This document shows, piece after piece, positions 26,342 through 35,097 of a stretch of 64,000 nt of DNA (its first letter is position 1; each line of letters opens with the position of its first letter). Origin of the DNA: Methanosarcina sp. UBA5 (lineage in GTDB: Archaea; Halobacteriota; Methanosarcinia; Methanosarcinales; Methanosarcinaceae). The position numbers and the translations under genes were made by a program. The notes under the pieces are model-generated. The model had not been told where the DNA came from. It saw only the letters and a list, made by a program, of their open reading frames with translations, and did no database searches. The stretch is taken from the NCBI RefSeq assembly GCF_002505485.1, contig NZ_DAVG01000112.1:130104-194103 (forward strand). Direction: 5' to 3'.

Positions 26342-27415
26342 ATGGAAAAAGGCGTAAACCTTAGAGAGATAAAATCTCTGCTTGAAAAATTCACCAATGC
26401 CCATGGAATCTCAGGCTTTGAGGATGATATCCGGGAACTCCTTGAAAAGGAACTTGAACCCTATGTTGATACCATGCGCAGAGACTGCATGGGAAACCTT
26501 ATAACTCTCAAAAAAGGAGAGGGTCCTTCCATAATGCTGGCTGCCCATATGGACGAAATCGGGCTCATGGTCAGGTATATTGATGATAACGGCTTCCTCA
26601 GGTTTGTCGGGATCGGGGGATGGTTTGACCAGACCCTTCTTAACCAGAGAGTTGTACTTCACGGCAAAAAAGGTTCAATTCCCGGAGTCATCGGGTCCAA
26701 GCCTCCTCACGTAATGAAAGAGGAAGACAGGAAAAAACCCGTGAAGCTGGACGATATGTTCATCGATATAGGAGCAAAAGACAGGGAAGATGCTGAGAAC
26801 CTTGGAATTGAGATAGGCACGGCAGCTTCTATTGACCGGAACTTTGTGTCCCTGGCAAACGGAAAGGTAACTTCAAAGGCCTTTGACAACCGTGCAGGCC
26901 TTGTAATCCTTATTGAGGTCATGAAACGGCTTTCCAAACACAAAATTGGAGCAAATGTCTATGCAGTAGGTACTGTCCAGGAGGAGGTAGGGCTGAAGGG
27001 AGCAAGAACCTGTGCTTTTGGAATTTGTCCAAACGTTGCGCTTGCTCTTGATACGACTATCCCTGGAGACCATCCGGGTATAAATAAGACCGACTCTTCC
27101 CTGGAACTAGGAAAAGGCCCTGTAGTCACTGTAGCCGATGCGTCCGGAAGAGGCCTTATAGCTCATCCGCAAGTTCTTAGGTGGCTTAAAGAAACTGCTG
27201 CTGATAATGACATACCCTATCAGCTTGGAGTTGGTTCGGGAGGAACAACCGATGCAACCTCAATACACCTTACAAGAGAAGGTATCCCTACAGGTACAGT
27301 CAGCATAGCCACCCGATACATCCATTCCCCTGTTGAGGTTTTGGATACGGCAGATATTGAAGCATGCGTTTCCCTCATTGTAAAAGCAATAGAGAACGTA
27401 GGCAAATATTTTTAA
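26342..27415 (+). CDS. M42 family metallopeptidase (TET-type aminopeptidase)
   Basis: 357 residues. The dinuclear metal ligands are visible: His in AAHMDEIG (about residue 68), Asp in KAFDNRAG (about 182), Glu-Glu in VGTVQEEVG (about 213), Asp in LALDTTIPGD and His in TRYIHSPVE near residue 323. Members form dodecameric TET particles that trim peptides released by the proteasome. GGAGAT lies 8 bases before ATG. A hairpin with a T-run follows at 27450. Confidence 0.93.
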   Translation: MEKGVNLREIKSLLEKFTNAHGISGFEDDIRELLEKELEPYVDTMRRDCMGNLITLKKGEGPSIMLAAHMDEIGLMVRYIDDNGFLRFVGIGGWFDQTLLNQRVVLHGKKGSIPGVIGSKPPHVMKEEDRKKPVKLDDMFIDIGAKDREDAENLGIEIGTAASIDRNFVSLANGKVTSKAFDNRAGLVILIEVMKRLSKHKIGANVYAVGTVQEEVGLKGARTCAFGICPNVALALDTTIPGDHPGINKTDSSLELGKGPVVTVADASGRGLIAHPQVLRWLKETAADNDIPYQLGVGSGGTTDATSIHLTREGIPTGTVSIATRYIHSPVEVLDTADIEACVSLIVKAIENVGKYF

Positions 27416-27449
27416 AATCCTCTTGAGAGTAAATTCTAGGTAATTTTAT

Positions 27450-27508
27450 GCAAGAGTCGCATACACTTTGCTCCGCATGTTACGGGAAAACTCTTGCAGT
27501 TATGTTTT
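27450..27508 (+). terminator. Possible terminator after the M42 peptidase
   Basis: GCAAGAGT (27450-27457) pairs with ACTCTTGC (27490-27497), enclosing a 32-base loop that can fold further. AGTTATGTTTTTC follows. The rest of the spacer to 27876 shows no gene. Confidence 0.45.
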
Positions 27509-27876
27509 TCTGACTTTTTCTTCTTTTCTTCTACTTTTCTCTCTTTTACCCTAACCTTTGCTATTGTTATTTTTTAATTTTTTGAATAAGTGATTTTAGA
27601 AAGAGATTATTCTTTTTAAAGTTGAATACATTGTTAACTGTAAACTAAAAATACTATGGTATACCTATTGAGGAAAAGTTTCAGAGAGCCACGGCGTAAA
27701 CTAGGAAATCTTCCTGAAAAAGCCGGGTTCCTGAGAAAAAATATATGTAATATTTGTATTAATACATTGGAGCTTGCAAAATAGGACATAATATTATAAA
27801 ATTGTAAGTATTATATAGATATTATTTTCCTGTATTGCCGAAGAAACTATCTTAATAAAACAAAGACTGAGGGATT

Positions 27877-29364
27877 ATATTATTCGAAAATATCCGCTTT
27901 CTGGATACTACTTTGAGAGACGGTGAACAAACACCCGGCGTTGCGCTGGCAAAGGACAAGAAGCTCTTAATCGCCCGAGCGCTTGATGAGATGGGAATCT
28001 CGATAATAGAAGCTGGTTCTGCAATCACTTCCAAAGGTGAAAGAGAGTCTATCAAGGCTGTTGCAAATGCAGGGCTTGATGCTGAGATTTGCAGCTACTG
28101 CAGGATCGTAAAGTCCGATGTTGACCGTGCTCTGGAATGTGATGTTGACTCAATCCACCTTGTAGCACCTGTCTCGGACCTTCATATAAGAACGAAAATC
28201 AAAAAGGGTCGGGATGCAGTACGGCAGATCGCATCTGAAGTAACGGAGTATGCCAAAGACCACGGCCTGATTGTGGAATTGAGCGGAGAAGATGCTTCGC
28301 GTGCAGACCCTGGGTTTCTAAAGGCTATCTATGCCGACGGAATCTCTGCGGGTGCTGACAGGTTATGCTTCTGCGATACTGTAGGCCTTCTGGTACCTGA
28401 AAGGACAACCGAAATTTTCCGGGACCTGTCTTCTTCCCTGAAAGCCCCAATCAGCATTCACTGCCACAACGATTTCGGTTTTGCAACTGCGAACACGGTT
28501 GCTGCCCTAGCGGCAGGGGCAAAACAGGCCCATGTAACTGTAAACGGGTTAGGAGAAAGAGCTGGAAACGCATCCCTTGAAGAAGTGGTAATGAGCCTGG
28601 AATGGCTCTACAAATATGATACAGGTATCAAACACGAGATGATCTACCGGATTTCGAGACTTGTAAGCCGGCTTACAGGCGTTCCTGTATCACCCAATAA
28701 AGCTCTTGTAGGTGGAAATGCATTCACTCACGAAGCAGGAATCCACGTCCACGGTCTTCTGGCAGATAAGGCGACCTATGAGCCGATGAGTCCCGAATAT
28801 ATTGGAAGGCAGCGCCAGATTGTACTTGGAAAACATGCAGGACGCAGCTCGATTACCCTCGCCTTAAAGGAAATGGGGCTTGTAGCTGACGACGCCCAGA
28901 CCGAAGAAATTTTCAACCGGGTCAAGCAGATGGGTGACCAGGGAAAACACGTAACTGATGCTGACCTGCACACTATTGCAGAAACCGTACTTGATATTTA
29001 TAAGGAACCTCTGGTAAAACTGGAAGAGTTTACCATTGTGTCCGGCAACCGGGTGACTCCAACGGCATCAATAAAACTTAACGTAAAAGATAAAGCTATA
29101 GTACAGGCAGGAATCGGGAACGGGCCTGTAGATGCTGTAATCAACGCAATCCGGAGAGCTGTAAGTTCCTGCGCGGAAGATATTATCCTTGAAGAATATC
29201 ATGTAGACTCGATCACTGGCGGAACCGATGCTCTTGTTGAAGTAAGGGTAAAACTTTCCAAAGACGGAAAGGAAGTTACCGCAAGCGGAGCCAGGACGGA
29301 CATTATAATGGCTTCCGTAGAGGCTGTAATGAACGGCATGAACCGCCTTATCCGAGCTGAGTGA
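27877..29364 (+). CDS. leuA: 2-isopropylmalate synthase / citramalate synthase family
   Basis: About 495 residues if read from an ATA at 27877. The frame encodes NIRFLDTTLRDGEQTPG, the invariant DRE-TIM start with the catalytic Arg and metal-binding Asp, followed by HCHNDFG (metal histidines) and the C-terminal LeuA regulatory domain (GNGPVDAVINAIRRA). No ATG, GTG or TTG precedes the motif after the in-frame stop at 27868; the first NTG is TTG 27913 in the middle of the motif. GAGGG (27869-27873) lies just ahead of ATT-ATA. It condenses acetyl-CoA with a 2-oxoacid. Leucine, citramalate or coenzyme B-related roles cannot be separated here, but the adjacent ilvBNC genes favour leucine synthesis. 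Confidence 0.85.
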   Translation: MLFENIRFLDTTLRDGEQTPGVALAKDKKLLIARALDEMGISIIEAGSAITSKGERESIKAVANAGLDAEICSYCRIVKSDVDRALECDVDSIHLVAPVSDLHIRTKIKKGRDAVRQIASEVTEYAKDHGLIVELSGEDASRADPGFLKAIYADGISAGADRLCFCDTVGLLVPERTTEIFRDLSSSLKAPISIHCHNDFGFATANTVAALAAGAKQAHVTVNGLGERAGNASLEEVVMSLEWLYKYDTGIKHEMIYRISRLVSRLTGVPVSPNKALVGGNAFTHEAGIHVHGLLADKATYEPMSPEYIGRQRQIVLGKHAGRSSITLALKEMGLVADDAQTEEIFNRVKQMGDQGKHVTDADLHTIAETVLDIYKEPLVKLEEFTIVSGNRVTPTASIKLNVKDKAIVQAGIGNGPVDAVINAIRRAVSSCAEDIILEEYHVDSITGGTDALVEVRVKLSKDGKEVTASGARTDIIMASVEAVMNGMNRLIRAE

Positions 29365-29654
29365 TTTCAGAAAGAATGAGTTTTAAAAATTTCTCAAGAG
29401 GGATCTTATATCCTCTTCTCTTTTTCCTGCTGGAAAAATTTTTGAAATCGTACACTGCTGATGTTTCTGGATCAGGAAAAAACCTTATCCATATATACAT
29501 GATCGATTATGATATATCTGCAAAATTAATAACGAGAAATTGCGAGTGTGAGAGATAAATATTTCTAATGAACACACCCTTACTGGAAATGTGCTCATCT
29601 TCAGGTGAGTACCCAGTTAAATCACCATTTCAATAAATAAAAAGGAGCTAAATA

Positions 29655-31421
29655 ATGACAACCGGGTCAACAGAAAAAGTTAATGGCGCAAGGGCTCTGA
29701 TAAAGTGCCTGGAAGAAGAAGAGGTTGACACCATCTTCGGATATCCAGGAGGGCAGATTATTCCCTTCTATAACGAACTTTATGATTCGAATCTGCGCCA
29801 TATACTTGTGCGCCACGAACAGGCAGCAGCTCATGCTGCAGACGGGTACGCCCGCGCTACTGGAAAGACCGGGGTCTGCGTTTCCACCTCAGGTCCCGGA
29901 GCAACCAACCTGGTAACAGGGATTGCTACCGCATACATGGACTCAGTACCTATTGTAGCCTTAACAGGACAGGTTCCGACGTTCCTGATAGGTAACGATG
30001 CTTTCCAGGAAGCCGACATTAAGGGAATTACCCAGCCCATTACCAAGCACAACTACCTTGTACAGGATGCAAACGAACTCCCGAGAATCGTAAAAGAAGC
30101 CTTCCATATCGCTTCTACCGGAAGGCCTGGCCCGGTATTAATTGACCTTCCAAAAGATGTACAGAATGCGGAGATCGACTTTTACTATCCTGACAAAGTA
30201 GAGCTTAGAGGATATAAGCCAACTTACAAAGGCAACACCCAGCAGATCAAACGAGCCGCTGAGGAAATTGCAAATTCCTGCATGCCTATTATATACGCAG
30301 GTGGCGGCGTGATAAGTTCTAATGCCAGCGCAGAGCTTGTAGAACTAGCTGAGACAATAAACGCTCCGGTTACGACTACTCTTCTGGGAATTGGTGCAAT
30401 TCCAACCGAACACCCTCTGCATGTCGGGATGCTTGGTATGCACGGAACCAAATACGCGAATTACGCAATTCAGGAATCCGATCTTATTATTGCCGTGGGC
30501 GCAAGGTTCGATGATCGTGTGACCGGAAAACTCGAATCCTTTGCCCCCAACGCAAGGGTTATCCACATCGATGTAGACCCTGCAGAGATCTCAAAGAACG
30601 TAGAGGTTCAGATCCCAATCGTTGGAGATGCAAAACAGGTACTCAAGTCCCTGAATAAATATATCAAGCGTTGTAAATCCGAAGCATGGATTGAAAAGAT
30701 AAAACAGTGGAAGAAGGAATACCCACTTACCTATAAACAGATGTCATCTGATGTTATAATGCCTCAGTTTGTCATCGAGCAAATCTCTGAGGCCTGCAAG
30801 GACGCAATTATAGTTACTGAGGTCGGGCAGCACCAGATGTGGGCTGCTCAGTTCTTCAAGTATAAAAATCCCCGCACTTTCATTACGTCAGGCGGGCTTG
30901 GCACGATGGGCTACGGTTTCCCTGCTGCCATAGGAGCAAAGGTTGGCAAGCCGGATAAAACGGTTATCAACATTGCAGGCGATGGCTCTTTCCAGATGAA
31001 CTCTCAGGAGCTTGCAACTGCAGTCCAGAACGACATTCCGGTTGTTTCTGTGATCATTAATAACGGTTATCTGGGTATGGTCAGGCAGTGGCAGGAACTG
31101 TTTTATGATAAAAGGTATTCCCACACATTTATTAAGGGCAGTGTAGATTTCGTTAAACTTGCCGAGGCTTACGGGGCCCTTGGACTGCGTGCGGAAAGAC
31201 CGTCCGAAGTAAGGCCTGCAATCGAAGAAGCTGTCACTTCGGGTAGGCCTGCCGTTGTCGAAGTGATTGTTGAATGCGAGGCAAATGTTTATCCTATGGT
31301 ACCGGCAGGGGCTGCAATTAATGAAATCCTTGATACGGAAGAACATGCAGACACCCCCTGCGCTATGCCTGATCTGCGTACGGCAAAAGCTGATAGAATT
31401 CTCGACTTGGAGGAGCAGTAA
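29655..31421 (+). CDS. ilvB: Acetolactate synthase, catalytic subunit
   Basis: 588 residues, a ThDP enzyme. The catalytic Glu lies in VRHEQAAAHAADGYAR (about residue 57), the FAD-binding middle domain follows, and the ThDP/Mg motif GDGSFQMNSQELATAVQNDI is near residue 445. It condenses two pyruvates, or pyruvate and 2-oxobutyrate, in valine and isoleucine synthesis. AAAGGAGC precedes the ATG. The stop overlaps the ilvN start (TAATG), so the catalytic and regulatory subunits are translationally coupled. The 290-base gap after leuA holds no clear gene. Confidence 0.95.
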   Translation: MTTGSTEKVNGARALIKCLEEEEVDTIFGYPGGQIIPFYNELYDSNLRHILVRHEQAAAHAADGYARATGKTGVCVSTSGPGATNLVTGIATAYMDSVPIVALTGQVPTFLIGNDAFQEADIKGITQPITKHNYLVQDANELPRIVKEAFHIASTGRPGPVLIDLPKDVQNAEIDFYYPDKVELRGYKPTYKGNTQQIKRAAEEIANSCMPIIYAGGGVISSNASAELVELAETINAPVTTTLLGIGAIPTEHPLHVGMLGMHGTKYANYAIQESDLIIAVGARFDDRVTGKLESFAPNARVIHIDVDPAEISKNVEVQIPIVGDAKQVLKSLNKYIKRCKSEAWIEKIKQWKKEYPLTYKQMSSDVIMPQFVIEQISEACKDAIIVTEVGQHQMWAAQFFKYKNPRTFITSGGLGTMGYGFPAAIGAKVGKPDKTVINIAGDGSFQMNSQELATAVQNDIPVVSVIINNGYLGMVRQWQELFYDKRYSHTFIKGSVDFVKLAEAYGALGLRAERPSEVRPAIEEAVTSGRPAVVEVIVECEANVYPMVPAGAAINEILDTEEHADTPCAMPDLRTAKADRILDLEEQ

Positions 31422-31906
31422 TGAAACACACACTGGCAGTCCTTGTGGAAAATAGGTCTGGAGTCCTCTCCAGGGTAGCTTCGCTCTTCTCAAGACGCGG
31501 ATACAATATTGAAAGCCTGGCTGTTGGAGTCACTGAAGACCCCAAAACCTCCAGAATGACTATAGTAGTTGATGGCGATGACCATGTGCTCGAACAGGTT
31601 ACAAAACAGCTTAACAAGCTAGTTGATGTGATCAAAGTTTCGGACATAGGAGGAGACGAAGCTGTAGAAAGGGAACTCGCCCTCATTAAAGTTGCAGCCG
31701 ACGTGAGTGCGAGAACCGAAATTATCCAGATTGCGGATATTTTCAGGGCAAGGATAGTGGATGTAGCTCCTAAATCCATAACTGTCGAAGTAACCGGGGA
31801 TGAAGCCAAAATTCAGGCAATAGAAAAACTCCTCAGGCAGTTCGGGATTAAGGAAATGGTCCGGACAGGTAAGATTGCTCTGGTTCGCGGCCCAAAGAAG
31901 GTTTAA
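31421..31906 (+). CDS. ilvN: Acetolactate synthase, regulatory subunit
   Basis: 161 residues: an N-terminal ACT domain (LAVLVENRSGVLSRVASLFS) that binds valine for feedback control, and a C-terminal ALS_ss_C domain (ALIKVAADVSARTEI, IMPDHR-like IFRARIVDV). The length is normal for archaeal small subunits. It overlaps the ilvB stop by one base and is followed by a 290-base structured spacer before ilvC. Confidence 0.94.
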   Translation: MKHTLAVLVENRSGVLSRVASLFSRRGYNIESLAVGVTEDPKTSRMTIVVDGDDHVLEQVTKQLNKLVDVIKVSDIGGDEAVERELALIKVAADVSARTEIIQIADIFRARIVDVAPKSITVEVTGDEAKIQAIEKLLRQFGIKEMVRTGKIALVRGPKKV

Positions 31907-31957
31907 ATAATAAGGGCAGGTAAAGGAAGGTAGCTGCTGGATTATTTTTACAGATTG

Positions 31958-32046
31958 GGGCAGCCGAAAGCGTTTTAAACCCCTTGAAGCTTCAATAAAA
32001 GTAAGCCTGAGGTTTCAGGCCTCTGCTAAAACTTCAAAAGCTGCCC
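31958..32046 (+). promoter_or_regulatory. Folded leader region upstream of ilvC
   Basis: An outer stem GGGCAGC/GCTGCCC (31958-31964 with 32040-32046) encloses the 12-base palindrome TTGAAGCTTCAA (31984-31995) and a GCCTGA-GGTT-TCAGGC hairpin (32005-32020). The order suggests a multi-branched RNA between ilvN and ilvC. It could be an attenuator, a processing site or the ilvN terminator. I do not recognise it as a known riboswitch. Confidence 0.5.
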
Positions 32047-32196
32047 TATCCAAAAAAAGCAACTTTCCATGAATCAACTTAAAGCGACTTAATTCTCAGG
32101 GAAGTGAACAGATTTAAAAAAGATTTAATAATAGCTTCCCTAAAAAATATAAGGAGCTTTGCTCAAAAACTGAAAAATTCATCAGGAGAATCAAAT

Positions 32197-33204
32197 ATGG
32201 CAAATATAATTTATGATAACGAAACTACTTTTGATGCACTTAAAGACAAAACTATCGCAATAATGGGCTATGGAAGCCAGGGTCATGCTCACGCCCGTAA
32301 CCTCCATGAGTCAGGGCTCAATGTTGTTGTTGGGCTCAGAAAAAGCAGTTCAAGCTGGGCAAAAGCCGAGAATGACGGCCTGAAGGTCATGACTGTGGCA
32401 GAAGCTGCAAAAGCTGCAGATGTTATCATGGTCCTCCTGCCGGACGAAAATCAGGCATCGGTTTATTATTCTGAAATCGCGCCAAATCTGGAAGCCGGTA
32501 ATGCGCTTGCTTTTGCACACGGCTTCAATATTCACTACAGCCAGATTGTTCCCCCGAAAGACGTTGATGTTTTCATGGCTGCTCCCAAGGGCCCTGGTCA
32601 CATTGTAAGAAGAACATATACCGAAGGTATTGGAGTCCCGGCTCTAATTGCAGTCTATCAGGACGCAACCGGAAATGCCAGGGACATTGCTCTTTCATAT
32701 GTCAAAGGGATCGGTGCAACCAGGGCAGGCGTTTATGAGACTACTTTCCGTGAGGAAACCGAAACCGATCTTTTTGGAGAACAGGTTGACCTTTGCGGAG
32801 GAATCTCATCTCTCATAAAGACCGCCTTTGAGGTGCTTGTTGAGGCAGGATACCAGCCCGAGATGGCCTATTTTGAAACCTGCCATGAAGTCAAGCTCAT
32901 TGTTGATCTTATCTATGAAGGTGGGCTTGAGAGAATGTGGCACTCCGTTTCCAACACTGCAGAATACGGAGGCATGACCGTCGGCCCCAGGGTTATTAAC
33001 GAGGAGTCCCGCGAAGCCATGTATGAAGCCCTGGAAAGAATTCAGAACGGCGAATTTGCCAAGGAATTTGTGCTCGAAGGCATGGTCAACCATCCAGTAC
33101 TCAAAGCCATGGAACGCCAGGAAAAGGAACACCAGCTTGAGGTCGTCGGAAAGCAGATCCGTGCAAACATCCCCTGGCTCAACAAGAAGATTGACGATGA
33201 CTGA
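32197..33204 (+). CDS. ilvC: Ketol-acid reductoisomerase (class I)
   Basis: 335 residues. The N-terminal NADPH-binding Rossmann motif IMGYGSQGHAHARNL is followed by AFAHGFNIHY and the metal ligands in ETDLFGEQVDLCGG and FETCHEVKLIVD. It isomerises and reduces acetolactate to dihydroxyisovalerate. A longer frame from 32104 exists, but AGGAG at 32184-32188 is correctly spaced for ATG 32197 (MANIIYDNETTF), which is the family N terminus. It is the final enzyme of the ilvBNC set here. Confidence 0.95.
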   Translation: MANIIYDNETTFDALKDKTIAIMGYGSQGHAHARNLHESGLNVVVGLRKSSSSWAKAENDGLKVMTVAEAAKAADVIMVLLPDENQASVYYSEIAPNLEAGNALAFAHGFNIHYSQIVPPKDVDVFMAAPKGPGHIVRRTYTEGIGVPALIAVYQDATGNARDIALSYVKGIGATRAGVYETTFREETETDLFGEQVDLCGGISSLIKTAFEVLVEAGYQPEMAYFETCHEVKLIVDLIYEGGLERMWHSVSNTAEYGGMTVGPRVINEESREAMYEALERIQNGEFAKEFVLEGMVNHPVLKAMERQEKEHQLEVVGKQIRANIPWLNKKIDDD

Positions 33205-33279
33205 TTCTACAGTAATTGACAGCCTGTAGACAGAAAATTCATAAATCTGGAAGTATAAAATCAATCCGGAGGGGAAATG

Positions 33280-33822
33280 ATGCCAATAACAGGAGAAAGC
33301 AAAGTTATTAGCACTATCCTTAGCAGACGGAGCGTCCGGGAGTTTACAGACGAGCCCGTCAGCAAGGAAGATATCAACATAATCCTGAATTCAGGGCACT
33401 GGGCTCCTTCCGGATTGAATAATCAGCCCTGGCGTTTCATTGTTATCCGGGATAGAGAGACCATCCAGAAACTATCGGAATGCACGCATTACTCAGGTAT
33501 CGTGGCAGGAGCTCCTCTGCTTATTGCTACTTTTCTGGATAATGAAACTTCTTACAACAGGACAAAAGATCTCGAGGCAATAGGGGCTGCAATCCAGAAT
33601 ATGCTCCTCACCTGCTGTGAACTTGGCCTTGGCGGAGTCTGGCTTGGAGAAATCCTGAATCAAAAAGAGAAGGTCAATTCTATTCTGGGATGCCCTTCAG
33701 AACTGGAGCTGATGGCAGTTCTTGCAATTGGGGAACCGGTTCCAAAGGAAAGGACTTCAACACGTAGGGCTCTATCCGAAATAGTATATGATGAGAAGTA
33801 CGGCCAGAAATGGGAAGAATAA
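33280..33822 (+). CDS. Nitroreductase family protein
   Basis: 180 residues. FMN-binding features are RRSVREFTDEPV near the N terminus, HWAPSGLNNQPWRFIV, and GIVAGAPLLI with AAIQNMLLTCCELGLGGVW. Members are FMN oxidoreductases using NAD(P)H on quinones, nitro compounds or flavins, and the physiological substrate is unknown. GGAGG is 7 bases from the second of two adjacent ATGs, so I use 33280. It starts 75 bases after ilvC and may be read through from that operon. Confidence 0.87.
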   Translation: MPITGESKVISTILSRRSVREFTDEPVSKEDINIILNSGHWAPSGLNNQPWRFIVIRDRETIQKLSECTHYSGIVAGAPLLIATFLDNETSYNRTKDLEAIGAAIQNMLLTCCELGLGGVWLGEILNQKEKVNSILGCPSELELMAVLAIGEPVPKERTSTRRALSEIVYDEKYGQKWEE

Positions 33823-33993
33823 ACCTATCTTGAGATTTTCAGGCTAAGTTTCCTTGTAATGGTTTTTAAATAGTTTAAAGGATATTTTAATATAATTAAG
33901 GATTAAGTTTATAAGCTATTTAGCACTATAGCCAGCCAGTTAACTGATTATAGATTAATCTTTTAGCGAACTGATATTAACTTTTTCACATGA

Positions 33994-34065
33994 AGGTCTG
34001 TAGTGTAGAGGATATCACTGGAGCCTCCGGAGCTCCGAACCTGGGTTCGATTCCCAGCAGACCTG
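33994..34065 (+). tRNA. tRNA-Arg (anticodon CCG)
   Basis: A full cloverleaf can be drawn. The acceptor AGGTCTG/CAGACCT (33994-34000, 34058-34064) carries discriminator G34065. The anticodon stem GGAGC/GCTCC has loop CTCCGGA, giving CCG at 34027-34029. A four-base variable region GAAC precedes the T arm CTGGG-TTCGATT-CCCAG. The 3' CCA is not encoded and no intron is seen. Confidence 0.93.
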
Positions 34066-34197
34066 TTTACTAAAACTCGGGTTTAAAGCATGGTTTTACT
34101 TTTTATACTCTTTGCCAGACAGAAAGTATAAGATCTAAAACAAAAACAGAACAAAGACCTGAAATAAAATAGAACATAAGTTAGAAGATGCAATTTA

Positions 34198-34377
34198 ATG
34201 GCTAGAGGATTAAATCGTCGCTTCCTGCGTGCTGGAAGAAGGATATCTTTAGTTCAGTTAATTCTCATAGCGATAATACTGTATTTTTTGCTGCGTATAC
34301 TTTTGCCGCTTTTGTGGACTCTGTTTTTGATCGTCGTTCTGATTATACTCTTGAAAGTAGTGCTGGAAAACTTTTAA
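34198..34377 (+). CDS. Small hydrophobic membrane protein (59 residues)
   Basis: A short frame: a basic N terminus with five arginines in the first 15 residues, then an almost unbroken hydrophobic stretch from about residue 17 to 56 that can form two membrane helices with Arg33 and a Pro-Leu-Leu-Trp turn between. The ribosome binding site is weak (AGAAGATG). Its last 12 codons lie inside the left copy of the 311-bp direct repeat, and the right copy preserves a decayed version of that tail. I do not recognise the family. Confidence 0.5.
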   Translation: MARGLNRRFLRAGRRISLVQLILIAIILYFLLRILLPLLWTLFLIVVLIILLKVVLENF

Positions 34378-34652
34378 TAAACTTTTGATGCATTTTAGAT
34401 ATTTCTGAACTTCCGGACGTTGGAACGTTTTGTCTAGAAACAGAAGTAAATTAGTAACTATACACTGAATAGTTACTATTATTTTTCTTAGTTAACCTGA
34501 TACACTTTCAACTTGCTGAACTCACAGGTCAAAACATGGTCGTATTCTCAGGCTCACTGTTTGACTTTTAGAATATGTCCTTTTACATCTTATTAAAAAT
34601 GTCTAAAAACGGCTTAGAATGATAGGCGTTTTTTATTGTTATGGAAACACAA
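34342..34652 (+). repeat. 311-bp direct repeat, left copy
   Basis: It aligns with 36487-36799 over its whole length at roughly 90% identity by eye, with shared blocks such as CTGAACTCACAGGTCAAAAC and CACTGTTTGACTTTTAGAAT. It begins within the 59-residue membrane protein gene. It contains the hairpin GTAACTAT/ATAGTTAC (34454-34476) followed by a T-rich run. Between the copies lie 1.8 kb carrying the 105-bp tandem repeats and an acyltransferase gene. Confidence 0.9.
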
Positions 34653-34864
34653 AAACGCAATGAGAAAGGAATCCAGAAAAACTTAAAAATGCAGTAATTT
34701 TCCTTAAAATAACTGAATTTTTCCTTTTATCTTGAGAAGTAGTAGTTTTCAATAACTGCTCTAATAGACGGTTTTAAAGTGATTTTAGGAAAACAACTGG
34801 ATAATAGTAGCGTAATTAAATAGTTGTAAAAATATAAACTTGTGTAATGATTTTCTACTCTCAT

Positions 34865-35080
34865 TACTAGTGCTTCGATTCCAAAATTAATTCCTTATTT
34901 TCTGGAATAATCCATGATCTTTGGATCTATTCAAAAGTCAAGTTTTATGAACCTACTTCGGAATCGCAGTACTAGTGCTTCGATTCCAAAATAGATTCCT
35001 TATTTCCTGAAAAAATCCGTGATCTTTGGATCTATTAAAGAATCAAGTTTTATGAACCTATTTCGGAATCGCAATACTAG
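34865..35080. repeat. 105-bp tandem repeat, two full units and a stub
   Basis: Units at 34865-34969 and 34970-35074 are about 90% identical; the first bases of a third unit (TACTAG) continue at 35075. Each unit holds CGATTCC near its start and GGAATCG near its end, so each can fold as one long hairpin. The array ends 18 bases before the acyltransferase ATG and so covers its promoter and leader. Confidence 0.9.
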
Positions 35081-35097
35081 ATTTTGGAACGAATCAT

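Noticed and set aside
29361..29558. 65-codon frame starting at the leuA stop
   Set aside because: The residues look random and it lacks a good ribosome binding site; I cannot support it as an ilvB leader peptide.
34865..35080. Possible CRISPR array from repeated 105-bp units
   Set aside because: The whole unit is repeated without variable spacers; it is a plain tandem duplication.
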